Shown here: in pieces, positions 53,214 to 62,475 of the stretch
Numbering within the stretch: the stretch's first letter is position 1
How the letters are laid out: each line of letters opens with the position of its first letter
Assembly (NCBI RefSeq): GCF_019693215.1
Contig: NZ_CP081183.1
Coordinates: forward strand, 1,305,226 to 1,369,225
Direction: 5' to 3'
Source of the DNA: Salinarchaeum sp. IM2453
GTDB taxonomy: Archaea; Halobacteriota; Halobacteria; Halobacteriales; Salinarchaeaceae
DNA length: 64,000 nt
Notes under the pieces: generated by a model
What the model was told of the DNA's origin: nothing
Databases searched by the model: none
The model's input: the letters and a program-made list of their open reading frames with translations, nothing else
Translations under genes and position numbers: made by a program

Positions 53214-54131
53214 ATGGTAGATCCTGATTCGTTCATTGACGAAAAAATCGAAGAAATTTCTACGAAAATTGGCGACGACAATGCTATCATCGCCCTTTCT
53301 GGTGGTGTTGACTCCTCAACTGCTGCCGCCCTTGCATACGAAGCGGTCGGTGACCAGCTGACGCCGGTCTATGTTGACACTGGTTTAATGCGAAAGGGCG
53401 AAACAGAGCAGATTGAAGAGACGTTCTCGTATATGGACTCGTTACGGATTGTAGATGCCCGAGGCCGATTTTTATCCGAACTCGAAGGCGTCGTTGATCC
53501 AGAGAAAAAGCGTCATGTCATTGGTGAACAGTTTATCCGTGAGTTTGAGGCTGTAGCTGAGGAGGTTGATGCTTCACATCTGGTACAGGGGACGATCTAT
53601 CCGGATCGTATTGAGTCTGAGGGCACCATTAAGTCACATCATAATGTAGGAGGACTTCCGGATGTCATCGACTTTGACGGAATCGTTGAACCAATGCGGG
53701 ATTTATACAAAGATGAAGTCCGAGAAGTTGCCCGGAAACTTGAGCTTGAGGAGATTATATCTGAACGCATGCCCTTCCCGGGACCTGGTCTTGCAGTTCG
53801 AATCCTCGGTGAGGTAACTGAAGAAAAACTCGCCGTTGCTCGAGAGGCAAATTACGTTGTTGAAGAGGAGCTTGAAGAATACGACCCATGGCAGGCGCTG
53901 GCTGCTGTCATCGGCAAAGCAACCGGTGTAAAGGGAGATAACCGCGTTCATGGATGGGTCGTTGCCGTGCGGTCAGTTGAAAGCCGAGACGGTATGACAG
54001 CACGTGCACAGCAAATTGACTGGGAAACCCTTCAGCGTATTCAATCCCGTATTACTGGCGAGATGGAGTCTGTCTCTCGCGTCGTGTATGATGTCACTCA
54101 TAAACCTCCCGCTACTATTGAATACGAGTAA
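53214..54131 (+). CDS. guaAb: GMP synthase, ATP-pyrophosphatase subunit B
   Basis: This subunit activates XMP with ATP and accepts ammonia from the separate GuaAa glutaminase, the archaeal two-subunit form. The 305 residues have the PP-loop '[19 protein letters not shown]' (~25-43), '[14 protein letters not shown]', '[22 protein letters not shown]' and '[17 protein letters not shown]', ending with the dimerisation part '[26 protein letters not shown]'. The glutaminase gene is not in the window. Stop and next start overlap in TAATG. Confidence 0.95.
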   Translation: MVDPDSFIDEKIEEISTKIGDDNAIIALSGGVDSSTAAALAYEAVGDQLTPVYVDTGLMRKGETEQIEETFSYMDSLRIVDARGRFLSELEGVVDPEKKRHVIGEQFIREFEAVAEEVDASHLVQGTIYPDRIESEGTIKSHHNVGGLPDVIDFDGIVEPMRDLYKDEVREVARKLELEEIISERMPFPGPGLAVRILGEVTEEKLAVAREANYVVEEELEEYDPWQALAAVIGKATGVKGDNRVHGWVVAVRSVESRDGMTARAQQIDWETLQRIQSRITGEMESVSRVVYDVTHKPPATIEYE

Positions 54132-54460
54132 TGACTTCATCGAAGGTAATCATTGTTGGCCCCGATTCAGATAATCTGATGAGTGCTTTACAAGCTAAAG
54201 GAGCAGATGTAACCACCGTGAGTGACATGGCAACACGTCCAGACCTTGAAGAAGCTGGTATTGTCGATGCCGATATATACATCCTAACTGATCTCGAACA
54301 AGCAACCACTATTCCAATCGTTAAGGACCTCAATCCTGATATCCAGGTAGTCGCGTATGATCGCACATCACTACCTGAATTTGCAACCGCACAAACTGAC
54401 CTTGCAATTGATCCTGATCTCCTTGCCCCCTCCGTGGTCGCAGATGAGCTTATAGCTTAA
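54131..54460 (+). CDS. Small Rossmann-like haloarchaeal protein (possibly DUF7126)
   Basis: The 109 residues begin 'KVIIVGPDSDNLMSALQAKGADVTTVSDM', a beta-alpha-beta start with GPDSDN in place of GxGxxG, and alternate strands and helices ('ADIYILTDLEQATTIPIVKDLNPDIQVVAY'), like a small TrkA-N domain. It shares one base with the guaAb stop, so it is translated in the same operon and may influence nucleotide synthesis. I recall the family as DUF7126. No catalytic residue is evident. Confidence 0.78.
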   Translation: MTSSKVIIVGPDSDNLMSALQAKGADVTTVSDMATRPDLEEAGIVDADIYILTDLEQATTIPIVKDLNPDIQVVAYDRTSLPEFATAQTDLAIDPDLLAPSVVADELIA

Positions 54461-54526
54461 TTTTTTCAGACAAAGCCTACTGAAACTGCACGAAATCTGT
54501 TGTCAGCTACCGAACCTCCAACCTGA

Positions 54527-55996
54527 TTAGTCGTCTGCTTGTGCTCGGGATTGCGGTTCGGGGACAGTCGCAATTTGCGACCCTTGCTTGTCTGTTATCA
54601 CTGCTACAACTACAATCACAAGGATACTTATCGGCCAAACCAAGATTGGGAAATATTCAGGTAGTAGGTATAAATTCCCAATTGAGGACATAAGTCCCGT
54701 AAAAACCCCGGCAAGGACTGCTTCGCCTGTCATTCGATTCCAAAAGAGCATGAATATCAACGGAAGACCAAATGTCGCTCCAAGCCCGACAAACGCGAAC
54801 TCAATGATCTCAAAGATTGTCCCTGGACGCAAATAGGCGAGAACAATCCCAGTCGCAGCAAGTACAGCAACAATTCCTCGCCCGACAAGAACTAGTGTTT
54901 GCTGGCTCGCATTAGGATTTATAACTTCTTCATAGAGCCGTGTTAGATCAGATGATGCGACAATCAGCATCGAATCCGATGTTGAGAGAATCGCAGAGAT
55001 GACTGCTGCAAGGAGAAGCCCGGCGATGATAGGTGGGAAAAAATCAGCGATTGCCATCATCGCAACGCTTTCTGGATCTGCAACTGATTCGTACAGGACC
55101 TTCCCAGCAGCCCCGATGAAGAGTGGAATCGTTAATCGTAACGCCTGCAGTGTAACAGCAATCACACCAGCACCACTGATTAACTGTTCTGAACGAATTG
55201 CCTGAAATCGCATCAGCGAGTGGGGTTGTCCGGCTGCCCCGAATGCAAAAGTCACCCATGCAAGAACCCCAATCAGTAGTGCCTGCCCGGCTAGTCCACC
55301 GTCTACGTCAAGCAATGCGGCATCTTCAACTGCCGCAGCCTCGCTGACAAACACTGACCATCCACCAATCTCCATAATCATCAACACCGGAAGAATCAGC
55401 AGCGCGGCAAAAATCAATGTCCCCTGCACAACATCTGTCCAGACAGACGCGTTAAATCCACCGAGAACAGTGTATGACCCAACGATCACGCCGCCAAGTA
55501 AGACTGCAACTACATATTCAATGCCAACTCCTGTGTCCATTGCTTCTCCTACAGCGATAATCTGTGCTCCAATGTATGCACCCATGAATACGAGAATTGC
55601 AACTGTTGTTGTTATCCGAATCCAGAAGCTAATCCGGTCATCACGCACGGCTAAGGATAGATGGTCGGCAATTGTGATACTGCCAAGTGATTCAGATTGC
55701 CGGCGAAACCTTGAGCCAACATAGCGATACATGAAAATTACTACAAACAGCATTGTGATCGAGAACCACAGTCCGTTTAGCCCTGTTGTGAATCCGACTC
55801 CGACCCACGCAAAGAACGTCCAACCACTTGCAACGGATGCTACATCCGAGATTGCCATCGGCCAAGTTCCAATATCTCTGTCCGCAAGCAGGTATTCTGA
55901 TAACTGCTTCGTCTCACTCGTGAAAAAGAAGTACATACCGATGACAAGGAGAACGAGAAGATATGCCCCAAACGTAAGTTCGAGTCCTGAGACCAT
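54527..55996 (-). CDS. Sodium/solute symporter (SSS family, PutP-like)
   Basis: This 489-residue protein has about 13 helices. Family segments seen are 'LTFGAYLLVLLVIGMYFFFTSE', 'DYLLADRDIGTWPMAISDVASVASGWTF'-type region ('YLLADRDIG' and 'SDVASVASGWTFF'), 'YTVLGGFNASVWTDVVQGTLI' and 'GLLLAAVISAILSTSDSMLIVASSDLTR' with the Ser/Thr sodium ligands. The last two are the classic PutP-type signatures, so proline or a related amino acid is the most likely cargo. A 43-residue membrane protein gene lies two bases upstream in the same direction. It is only distantly similar to the symporter at 6.4 kb. Confidence 0.88.
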   Translation of the reverse strand: MVSGLELTFGAYLLVLLVIGMYFFFTSETKQLSEYLLADRDIGTWPMAISDVASVASGWTFFAWVGVGFTTGLNGLWFSITMLFVVIFMYRYVGSRFRRQSESLGSITIADHLSLAVRDDRISFWIRITTTVAILVFMGAYIGAQIIAVGEAMDTGVGIEYVVAVLLGGVIVGSYTVLGGFNASVWTDVVQGTLIFAALLILPVLMIMEIGGWSVFVSEAAAVEDAALLDVDGGLAGQALLIGVLAWVTFAFGAAGQPHSLMRFQAIRSEQLISGAGVIAVTLQALRLTIPLFIGAAGKVLYESVADPESVAMMAIADFFPPIIAGLLLAAVISAILSTSDSMLIVASSDLTRLYEEVINPNASQQTLVLVGRGIVAVLAATGIVLAYLRPGTIFEIIEFAFVGLGATFGLPLIFMLFWNRMTGEAVLAGVFTGLMSSIGNLYLLPEYFPILVWPISILVIVVVAVITDKQGSQIATVPEPQSRAQADD

Positions 55997-55998
55997 TC

Positions 55999-56130
55999 TT
56001 ATCGAGCCCCAAATACTGAAATATATCCGTCGTTCGTCTGTTTGTCAATCCAGTACAGGAGGAACATTAACACTGGACCAACTACCATTAGTAATAGCCC
56101 GAGTATTGTCCCTATTGGTAGCTCAAACAT
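55999..56130 (-). CDS. 43-residue single-helix protein preceding the symporter
   Basis: This is a very short reading frame: ATG at 56130, TAA at 55999, two bases before the symporter ATG. The protein is 'MFELPIGTILGLLLMVVGPV' followed by 'LMFLLYWIDKQTNDGYISVF' and 'GAR': one hydrophobic helix, then a short polar tail. Tight spacing, a sensible membrane segment and a start at the right place for the operon's 5' end support it. Bacteria and archaea often encode tiny subunits before SSS transporters; the same layout appears at 6.1-7.9 kb with a longer partner. A stabilising role is inferred. Confidence 0.68.
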   Translation of the reverse strand: MFELPIGTILGLLLMVVGPVLMFLLYWIDKQTNDGYISVFGAR

Positions 56131-56409
56131 GTTTATTACGTAACCACACCATAATTAAATAAATTTATCGCCTTTATATCGATTTTCGGGCTAAAAATGA
56201 ACTTTCCTCTATCAAATAACTCTTATTTGAACTGACTTTGAGTAGTGTACTATTAGATGTGTAGTATCTTTCTAGCGACAAAGAGATAGATTTACCCCTT
56301 AATCGCAGAAAGACAGGCCATTGTCCATCCATGGAGTACTTCGGGAGCAGGCCCCGAGACTCTTGGCCTGTTTTCTCTGTAAAATTGTTCTAAGAACTGG
56401 CAGGAAGCG

Positions 56410-56805
56410 TTATTCTTCGCCTTCTTCGTCGCCGAAGAATGCATCCAGATCAGCGTTCTCTGCGTCAGTGACCTTGACGTTTATTTGTGCAACAGCATCG
56501 CTAATCTCTCGTCCTCGAACTGTTACACGTTTTCGCTCACCATCTCGTGTCGGATTATACCCTACGCCGCCTGTCAACAGAACTTCTTCGAGATTTGGAC
56601 CAGCAACATCCTCACGAAGTGGCCGGCCAGCATCGTCTGATCCACCTGTCAGCTCGAGGGTAGCCCCGTCTAAACCGACAGCGCGTCCCTCGACTTCGTC
56701 GCCAAGTTCACGGCCAACGAATCGATTGGCATCTTGTCCATCAACTTCAAGCTGTGCTGTGCGTCCTGAGTTAGGGTCTGATACTACGACCTGAAAGGTT
56801 GCCAT
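56410..56805 (-). CDS. rps6e: 30S ribosomal protein S6e
   Basis: This small-subunit ribosomal protein is shared with eukaryotes. The 131 residues start '[21 protein letters not shown]' and contain '[15 protein letters not shown]' and 'RGMATF'-type family strands; the archaeal form lacks the long phosphorylated tail of eukaryotic S6. I chose ATG 56805; nine extra in-frame codons upstream ('MRRHRVVFG') are basic and not conserved. The acidic end '[15 protein letters not shown]' is haloarchaeal. Single gene with 91 bases to the divergent neighbour. Confidence 0.93.
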   Translation of the reverse strand: MATFQVVVSDPNSGRTAQLEVDGQDANRFVGRELGDEVEGRAVGLDGATLELTGGSDDAGRPLREDVAGPNLEEVLLTGGVGYNPTRDGERKRVTVRGREISDAVAQINVKVTDAENADLDAFFGDEEGEE

Positions 56806-56895
56806 ACCGAAAACCACTCGGTGACGCCTCAAAAGGACATCGAACCAGAATTTGAATCCGACACCCTGAGAAGGCTTCCTCTCTAACTGTCTAGC

Positions 56896-57186
56896 GTGAA
56901 CCGCCGCCAGCTAGAATCTGTCTTACAGGATGAATTTGATGCTCCTATCTCAAAATCACGGCCTGTCGCTCGCGCGGCTGGTGATCTCGCTGATTCTGGG
57001 ATGTATCGGGATGATGCTGAAACGGCATTGACCATCGACCATCTCATTGATGAACTTGCTGATGCTCCAGATGAATATGGTCTTGTTGAACGATGGAATT
57101 GGTGGATACAGTCACTTGACCTTGCTTACGGTACGTACCATCAGTTTTCAGTCGTTAATTGGGATGATGAGGGAGCCAAACAATGA
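56896..57186 (+). CDS. Small haloarchaeal protein coupled to the beta-CASP nuclease
   Basis: The 96 residues begin with GTG at 56896 ('[20 protein letters not shown]'). Helical and acidic, with a Trp-rich centre '[17 protein letters not shown]'. Its stop overlaps the nuclease ATG by four bases, so the two are translated together. I do not recognise a domain. The coupling suggests a partner or regulator of the RNA-processing enzyme. Confidence 0.75.
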   Translation: MNRRQLESVLQDEFDAPISKSRPVARAAGDLADSGMYRDDAETALTIDHLIDELADAPDEYGLVERWNWWIQSLDLAYGTYHQFSVVNWDDEGAKQ

Positions 57187-58418
57187 AAATCACATTCCTT
57201 GGTGGGGCTCGAGAGGTCGGTAGAAGTGCAATCCTTGTTAATAACCGGTTATTACTTGACTATGGAATTAAAAACGATACTCCTCTTTCATATCCTGTTG
57301 ATCAAGTTTCACCAGACGCTGTTGTCGTCTCACACGGCCACCTTGATCATGCAGGCGCTGTCCCAGCTCTCTGCTCAGGAGACAACCGTCCTTCGATACA
57401 CCTTACACCACCTACAGGGAGGCTAACAACTGAACTAGCTCAGGATACATTGAAACTTCACGGTGGAACGTATAACTGTCCGTTTACTGAGGTTGATGTG
57501 AAGCGAGTAACACAGCTTCTAACCCGACATTCTTACGGTGAGACCTTCACTGCAGCGGACCATCAGATCACATTTTACGACGCTGGGCATATCCCTGGTA
57601 GTGCCCACATTCTTGTCGATGATGGAGATACACGCCTGTTCTATACCGGTGATTTTGCTGTTGAATCCCAGTGTTTAGTTGACGGATCCACAGCTCGTCC
57701 CGACGCTGATGTCGTTATCTCTGAGTCAACATACGCTGATACAACACGAAAATCACGCACAACAATTGAATCTGAATTTATTGAGTTTGTACAACAACGA
57801 CTCTGGGCTGGTGGCACGGTTGTTGTTCCTGCTTTTGCTATCGGTCGAACTCAAGAAGTCATCTCATTGCTTGCTGATGCTAATATCGGTTGTTATCTTG
57901 ATGGCATGGGACAGCGAATTTCGCGCCTTTTCTGCGATTATCCAGACTTTCTTGATACCTCGTCACTACGAGCAGCAACTCGTCATGCACGTTTTGTTAA
58001 TGGACAAGATGGACAGCGAGCTCGAATTGCAAATCAGAACACGGTTATTGTCACAACTGCCGGAATGCTACAGGGCGGACCGGCAATGACGTATATCCCC
58101 GAGATCGCCTCTAACCCAGCTAATGCTATCGCGCTTACTGGTTATCAGGTTGAAGGCTCTCCCGGTCGAGAGTTGCTTGAATCCGGACGCCTTCCAATGG
58201 AAAGACAGACCATTCCTGTGTCTGCTCGTGTCCGTCAGTTTGACTTATCTGCTCATGCAGACCGCAATGATTTGCTTTCGTTTTTACAGCCTTACTCTGA
58301 GAAGAAAATCTTGCTCAACCACGGGGACAGGGCAACAGATTTTGCAAGTGGCTTGCAGTCTGATGGGTTTGATGCTGTTGCGCCAGAAACTGGTGAGACG
58401 GTATTTATTGAGCCTTGA
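57183..58418 (+). CDS. Beta-CASP metallo-beta-lactamase ribonuclease (aCPSF2-like)
   Basis: This is a predicted exo- or endoribonuclease in RNA processing and decay. The 411 residues have the metal motif 'SHGHLDHAG' (His51, His53, Asp55, His56), 'GHIPGSAHIL', 'YTGDF', then the beta-CASP insert and motifs A-C ('VISESTYAD', 'VVVPAFAIGRTQEVISLL', 'VIVTTAGMLQGGP', 'ARVRQFDLSAHADRNDLL'). It lacks N-terminal KH domains, which separates it from aCPSF1 and places it with the shorter aCPSF2 group. It is coupled to the small gene before it. Confidence 0.9.
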   Translation: MKITFLGGAREVGRSAILVNNRLLLDYGIKNDTPLSYPVDQVSPDAVVVSHGHLDHAGAVPALCSGDNRPSIHLTPPTGRLTTELAQDTLKLHGGTYNCPFTEVDVKRVTQLLTRHSYGETFTAADHQITFYDAGHIPGSAHILVDDGDTRLFYTGDFAVESQCLVDGSTARPDADVVISESTYADTTRKSRTTIESEFIEFVQQRLWAGGTVVVPAFAIGRTQEVISLLADANIGCYLDGMGQRISRLFCDYPDFLDTSSLRAATRHARFVNGQDGQRARIANQNTVIVTTAGMLQGGPAMTYIPEIASNPANAIALTGYQVEGSPGRELLESGRLPMERQTIPVSARVRQFDLSAHADRNDLLSFLQPYSEKKILLNHGDRATDFASGLQSDGFDAVAPETGETVFIEP

Positions 58419-58421
58419 CCT

Positions 58422-59525
58422 TCATGCTATGTTTCTTGATTGGATACGCTGTACATCTTTTTTGAGTTTCTTGGCATACTTTTTTCTTATTTGCTCAGCT
58501 TGTGTCGAAGATATCCCCTGCTGGATCGATATGTCATGTGCAATTGGGTCGTACCTTCTTGGTTCGAATCCCATCTGATACAGATATGCTTGGAGCGGGT
58601 CTGATTCTAATCCCTGTTGTATCGCATCCCGCGTGTATTCCTGTACGACATCGAACGTCGGTAGCGAGATTGTCCCGTCTGATACTCCGCCACTATCCCC
58701 TCCAATCTCTACGTCTACAAGCGGAAGGCGCTCCATCAGATCACTGATTGTACTCGCTATCTGTAAGACATCACTCGGTAAAGCAGTATCTGGTGACCGC
58801 CATTCCACTGTTGGAAATTCTGACCGTAATTTTACAGGCACCCACACAGCAGTGTCTGGATTAAAGTGTTCTGATACTACTCCTCTTTCGACTCCGGCTT
58901 GCAGTGCTGCTGACCGAAAGTGTTCATACCCCTCTTCTAAACGCTGGTCCCACTCGGTGGTACTACTTATATATGGCCAGAGGCGCCCTTGCTGCTTGAT
59001 CTCATCATACGCTAACCAGCGATACAGTTTAGATCTAGTACCAGGGACGCCCAGATCATGTCGGTATCCCGGTGATGAGTTGAGTAATGCAAGTGCTGGA
59101 TCAAGTGCTGTCAGTAGGTTAATCTGATCTGCCTCGTGACCTGGAATTTGCTCTACATGGATATGCGTCCCAGCACAATGGCAAACATAATCAAATTTGT
59201 TTCCAACTGCCTGTTTTTGGATCTTTGTTCGTTCACTATCAAGTGCCTTGATTTCGGTATCAGTCAGCGGCGTGCCTAGTGGCACTAGGTGTTTGCCTTC
59301 CCTCTCTGCCTGTGTCAATACTGCTTCCAAACGAGTGAGCAATGCATCACGAAGTTCTCCCATTGTATCGCATGGCGGCGTTTTGATCTCAAGCAGGGGC
59401 TTTACAAACTCTCGCTCAACTGTATCTGCCGCATCAACAAGACTGCCTGGAGTGGTCAAATGTCCCGAATCGTCTATGACCCAATATTCGACTTCAATGC
59501 TTCGTGGAAGCGTTTCAATACTCAT
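58422..59525 (-). CDS. Glutamate-cysteine ligase 2 (GCS2)-family carboxylate-amine ligase
   Basis: This 367-residue protein starts with 'SIEVEYWVIDDSGHLTTPGSLV', the acidic strand of the GCS2 family that holds metal-ATP. 'CAGTHIHVEQIPGHEADQIN' (the family's G-x-H-(I/V)-H-V block), 'LALLNSSPGY', 'SRLYRW'-like 'RSKLYRWLAY' and 'FPTVEWRSPDT' (the usual ...T(V/I)E.R motif) are also seen. Haloarchaea make gamma-glutamylcysteine as their main thiol with such an enzyme (GshA), so this is either that gene or a paralogue of unknown substrate. Convergent with the nuclease gene, three bases between stops. Confidence 0.8.
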   Translation of the reverse strand: MSIETLPRSIEVEYWVIDDSGHLTTPGSLVDAADTVEREFVKPLLEIKTPPCDTMGELRDALLTRLEAVLTQAEREGKHLVPLGTPLTDTEIKALDSERTKIQKQAVGNKFDYVCHCAGTHIHVEQIPGHEADQINLLTALDPALALLNSSPGYRHDLGVPGTRSKLYRWLAYDEIKQQGRLWPYISSTTEWDQRLEEGYEHFRSAALQAGVERGVVSEHFNPDTAVWVPVKLRSEFPTVEWRSPDTALPSDVLQIASTISDLMERLPLVDVEIGGDSGGVSDGTISLPTFDVVQEYTRDAIQQGLESDPLQAYLYQMGFEPRRYDPIAHDISIQQGISSTQAEQIRKKYAKKLKKDVQRIQSRNIA

Positions 59526-59812
59526 TGGCTTCTATCTGACACGTTCCCTGATTGCTTGCAATGCCCGATCCGACTGTTGTGGATTTGTTCTGATGTCATG
59601 GTGTATGGTACCAATTATACTCTAGAAGCGTGTTAGTTATTAATAATTTTTTGTATGCATGATTCTTATTTTTCTTATATTCTATTCATATGAATGAGGA
59701 TGCAGAATATGGGTGTAAAATATACATAAATATCTATTTTAGGTTTATTTTATTAACTAAATTTTTAACTCAATTAACTACGTTTAACTGTATCAGTGAT
59801 AATGGTGTTTGT

Positions 59813-60616
59813 GTGCAGGAGTTTTCGGCTTCCTACTTACAGGAGACACGCCGGGGTATGTGGGATGACTCCCGAGAAGCACTCGGGCCGCTAGGCCTCT
59901 CTTCGCGCTCGTGCATACTTGACGTCGGTTGTGGAACCGGTGAATTAACACAGGTTCTCGCTGAAGAATCAAAAGCGAAGATTGTCGGACTTGACGCTGA
60001 CACAGAACTCCTTCAACACGCTCGAGCGTTCACAACAACTCTAATTGCTGGAGATGGTACCCAACTGCCATTTCCCGATAATACGTTTGATTTAGTCGTC
60101 TGTCAAGCGTTACTGATCAATTTACCCAATCCAAAAAAAGCTATTACTGAGTTTGCACGTGTGTCAAATGATACTGTCGCAGTTATCGAACCGAACAATC
60201 GCGCCGTCATGATTGACTCCACCGTAGACGAGGAGGTCAAACTTGCAAATCGAACCAGAACTGCATTTCTTTCTGGCCTTTCGGTCGATGGGACCGTTAC
60301 CGTGAGTTCTCTTCAAAATCTTTTGGGTTCTGGTGGCCTTACTGATATTCAGGTCTCGCAGTATAAACATACTCGTAGCGTTTCGCCCCCATATTCAGAA
60401 CATGATCTGACGACTGCCAAAACACAGGCAACCGGTCGTATCCTTACAGCAGATGAACAAACGTTACTTACTGGAAATCTGTCTCGTAATGAATATGATC
60501 TGTTGCGCGATGAATGGCGTCGCGTTGGTCGTAAAATTGTCAAGCAAATGCAGACAGGTAACTACAGACGGACGGAAACAGTCCCGTTTTACGTTGCTGT
60601 TGGCAACGTCGAGTAA
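59813..60616 (+). CDS. SAM-dependent methyltransferase
   Basis: This class I methyltransferase has 267 residues. Motif I is 'CILDVGCGTGELTQVLAEES', then 'IVGLDADTELLQHA', 'DGTQLPFPDNTFDLVVCQALLINL' and 'VSNDTVAVIEPNNRAV'. The start is a GTG at 59813 ('QEFSASYLQETRRGMWDDS'); the open frame continues to an ATG at 59690, but those 41 codons encode a Phe/Ile/Asn-rich peptide from AT-rich DNA and are not haloarchaeal in character. Homologues I recall also begin near this point. Substrate unknown; it stands alone between the GCS2 gene and the archaellum genes. Confidence 0.83.
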   Translation: MQEFSASYLQETRRGMWDDSREALGPLGLSSRSCILDVGCGTGELTQVLAEESKAKIVGLDADTELLQHARAFTTTLIAGDGTQLPFPDNTFDLVVCQALLINLPNPKKAITEFARVSNDTVAVIEPNNRAVMIDSTVDEEVKLANRTRTAFLSGLSVDGTVTVSSLQNLLGSGGLTDIQVSQYKHTRSVSPPYSEHDLTTAKTQATGRILTADEQTLLTGNLSRNEYDLLRDEWRRVGRKIVKQMQTGNYRRTETVPFYVAVGNVE

Positions 60617-60732
60617 CTCTCTTTTGTCAAATCTGAGCCTCTACTCCTACAGACTATGTCTATACTCAAGAAGTGTCTATCGGGAGTGATTGGATGAAGG
60701 AGCTTAATTGGTACAAAACATCCGGATACGGA

Positions 60733-62475
60733 CTATCCGACTGACAGGAATATCTCAACCATCTCGCTAGTAAACCATCCAACTGTCGCCCCAATCCAAA
60801 GGAGCAGCACAAAGTGCAGAAATGTATTTACTTTGTGTCCATCATCCACTGTCCGGATCATCAAAGATGAGAGTGTTGCATTGATCACAATGATTACCAG
60901 AATGATATACCGAATAAGCGGAATATCGTACACCCCAGGGTAGATGAATTGCCCCACTTCAAGATCTTGTAGCTCAAGATTTGCTGAGAATGTTGCAAGC
61001 ACCTCAACAACTTCAACGCCAATGAAAAACGCAAATGCTGCTGCCGCACTTACCCCATATAATAACCCAATAAACGTGACCGTTGACTGTTTTCGTTCCT
61101 CTCGAAGTTGTAGCACCTCGCCCATATTCTGACTAATCAGCTCACCAAGCACCTTTGGATCACCACCTTTCTCTCGTCCTACGGCATACATCTCGCTGAA
61201 TTTTTGTATTAGATATGAGCGTGACTCCAGAATGAAGTGCTTCCACGCTTTGCCGCTATCAATTCGCATCTTTAACCGTCGATACAGTGAATCAATGTTC
61301 TCATTAAGTGCTCCAAAGTCTCGCGTACGTAGTGTTTCAAGCACATTGTCTGTTGTTGACTGCTTGACACTCTCGGTTGATCCAAGCGCTCGAATAAATG
61401 TCGAGAACTCGTCATCTCGCTCTCGGATCCGTTTCTCTTCCCGGCGAACGATTAATGCTGGAATCAGCAGCGGCGTCGCTGGAATAGCAATGTAGAATGG
61501 AACCGGAATCTCGGTGTGTATCTGTGGAACTGCTTCGCCAATTGGCGTAACCTCAAGTGCAGATACAATTCCAAACGCAATCGTGAGTATGCTTCCGAGC
61601 ACCCCAGCAATTACTGCGGCAACCAGTTTTCGCTCAAATGGTTTTTTACTGTCATTTGTGTACCAGAGCGGATCGTTTGGTGTTATTACTCGCACCGTAT
61701 ACAGAAACCCAACCTGTACTAGCAAGAAGAGAATCAAGACACTAAGAATGACAAAAACTGGGTCCGTGCCAGTCAAAATCGGCAAAACCGTCGCAAACAC
61801 CAGTGCAAACGTCATCGAAAGAATCATCGACAGGTAGAGGTCTTTCATCACCTCCAGGTTTTCAAGACTGCTCTTGTAGTGAGTTACATAGTTACGGATT
61901 AGGGCATCCTGTTCAGACATTAAGAAGTCATTTAGCTCCTGTCCAGCATTTAACGAGTAAGCCATTCGCTCAAGAAATGCTGCCAGATCCTCATCTGGCA
62001 CCTCTTTGGCACGGCGGCGGCAGGCGTCATCTAAACTCTGATTCCAGGCGTCGACCAACTGGACGATCTTCTTCATTTCGTCTGCAAGTGCCTTGTATTC
62101 TTTTTCTTGGCTCAATGCTCGAAAAACAGATACACGATCGATATTTGTCGTTGATAATATCGTCAGGTGAGTCACAAACAAATGCATTCGATCTCCCATC
62201 TCTGCTTTCCGCTTGTTCTCAAGCAATTTCGGATAGACTAAGACACTGAATACTGCCAGTAGTCCAAGTGCTGGAATTGGGATACGAGCTAGCAGTGGAA
62301 GTGGGGCAACAATGGCCGCACCAATCGTTCCGATAAAGAATACCAGTGATGGCAATACATACAAGAGGAAATACCGTCGAACTGGTATCTCCATGGTCCG
62401 ATACGCATCAGCAACTGAAGCTACGCTTAGTGCGAGTGTTCCTTTTGAATCGTCTTGTGATGTCGTTGTTGCCAT
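60733..62475 (-). CDS. arlJ: Archaellum membrane platform protein
   Basis: This multi-pass platform anchors the archaellum motor (TadC/PilC/GspF superfamily). The 580 residues show clusters of helices at ~35-80, ~215-270 and ~285-345 and at the C-terminus ('AAAAFAFFIGVEVVEVLATF', 'YIILVIIVINATLSSLMIRTVDDGHK'), with two cytoplasmic helical domains between. 'EMGDRMHLFVTHLTILSTTN' and 'GGDPKVLGELISQNMGEVLQLREERKQSTVTFIGLLYG' fit ArlJ. Its start shares one base with the arlI stop. A type IV pilus PilC paralogue is the alternative. Confidence 0.83.
   Translation of the reverse strand: MATTTSQDDSKGTLALSVASVADAYRTMEIPVRRYFLLYVLPSLVFFIGTIGAAIVAPLPLLARIPIPALGLLAVFSVLVYPKLLENKRKAEMGDRMHLFVTHLTILSTTNIDRVSVFRALSQEKEYKALADEMKKIVQLVDAWNQSLDDACRRRAKEVPDEDLAAFLERMAYSLNAGQELNDFLMSEQDALIRNYVTHYKSSLENLEVMKDLYLSMILSMTFALVFATVLPILTGTDPVFVILSVLILFLLVQVGFLYTVRVITPNDPLWYTNDSKKPFERKLVAAVIAGVLGSILTIAFGIVSALEVTPIGEAVPQIHTEIPVPFYIAIPATPLLIPALIVRREEKRIRERDDEFSTFIRALGSTESVKQSTTDNVLETLRTRDFGALNENIDSLYRRLKMRIDSGKAWKHFILESRSYLIQKFSEMYAVGREKGGDPKVLGELISQNMGEVLQLREERKQSTVTFIGLLYGVSAAAAFAFFIGVEVVEVLATFSANLELQDLEVGQFIYPGVYDIPLIRYIILVIIVINATLSSLMIRTVDDGHKVNTFLHFVLLLWIGATVGWFTSEMVEIFLSVG

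Noticed and set aside
56348-56374. Hairpin CAGGCC...GGCCTG followed by TTTT
   Set aside because: The T run lies on the plus strand, but no plus-strand gene ends here; downstream of S6e on the minus strand it lacks a T tract, so it is not a supported terminator.
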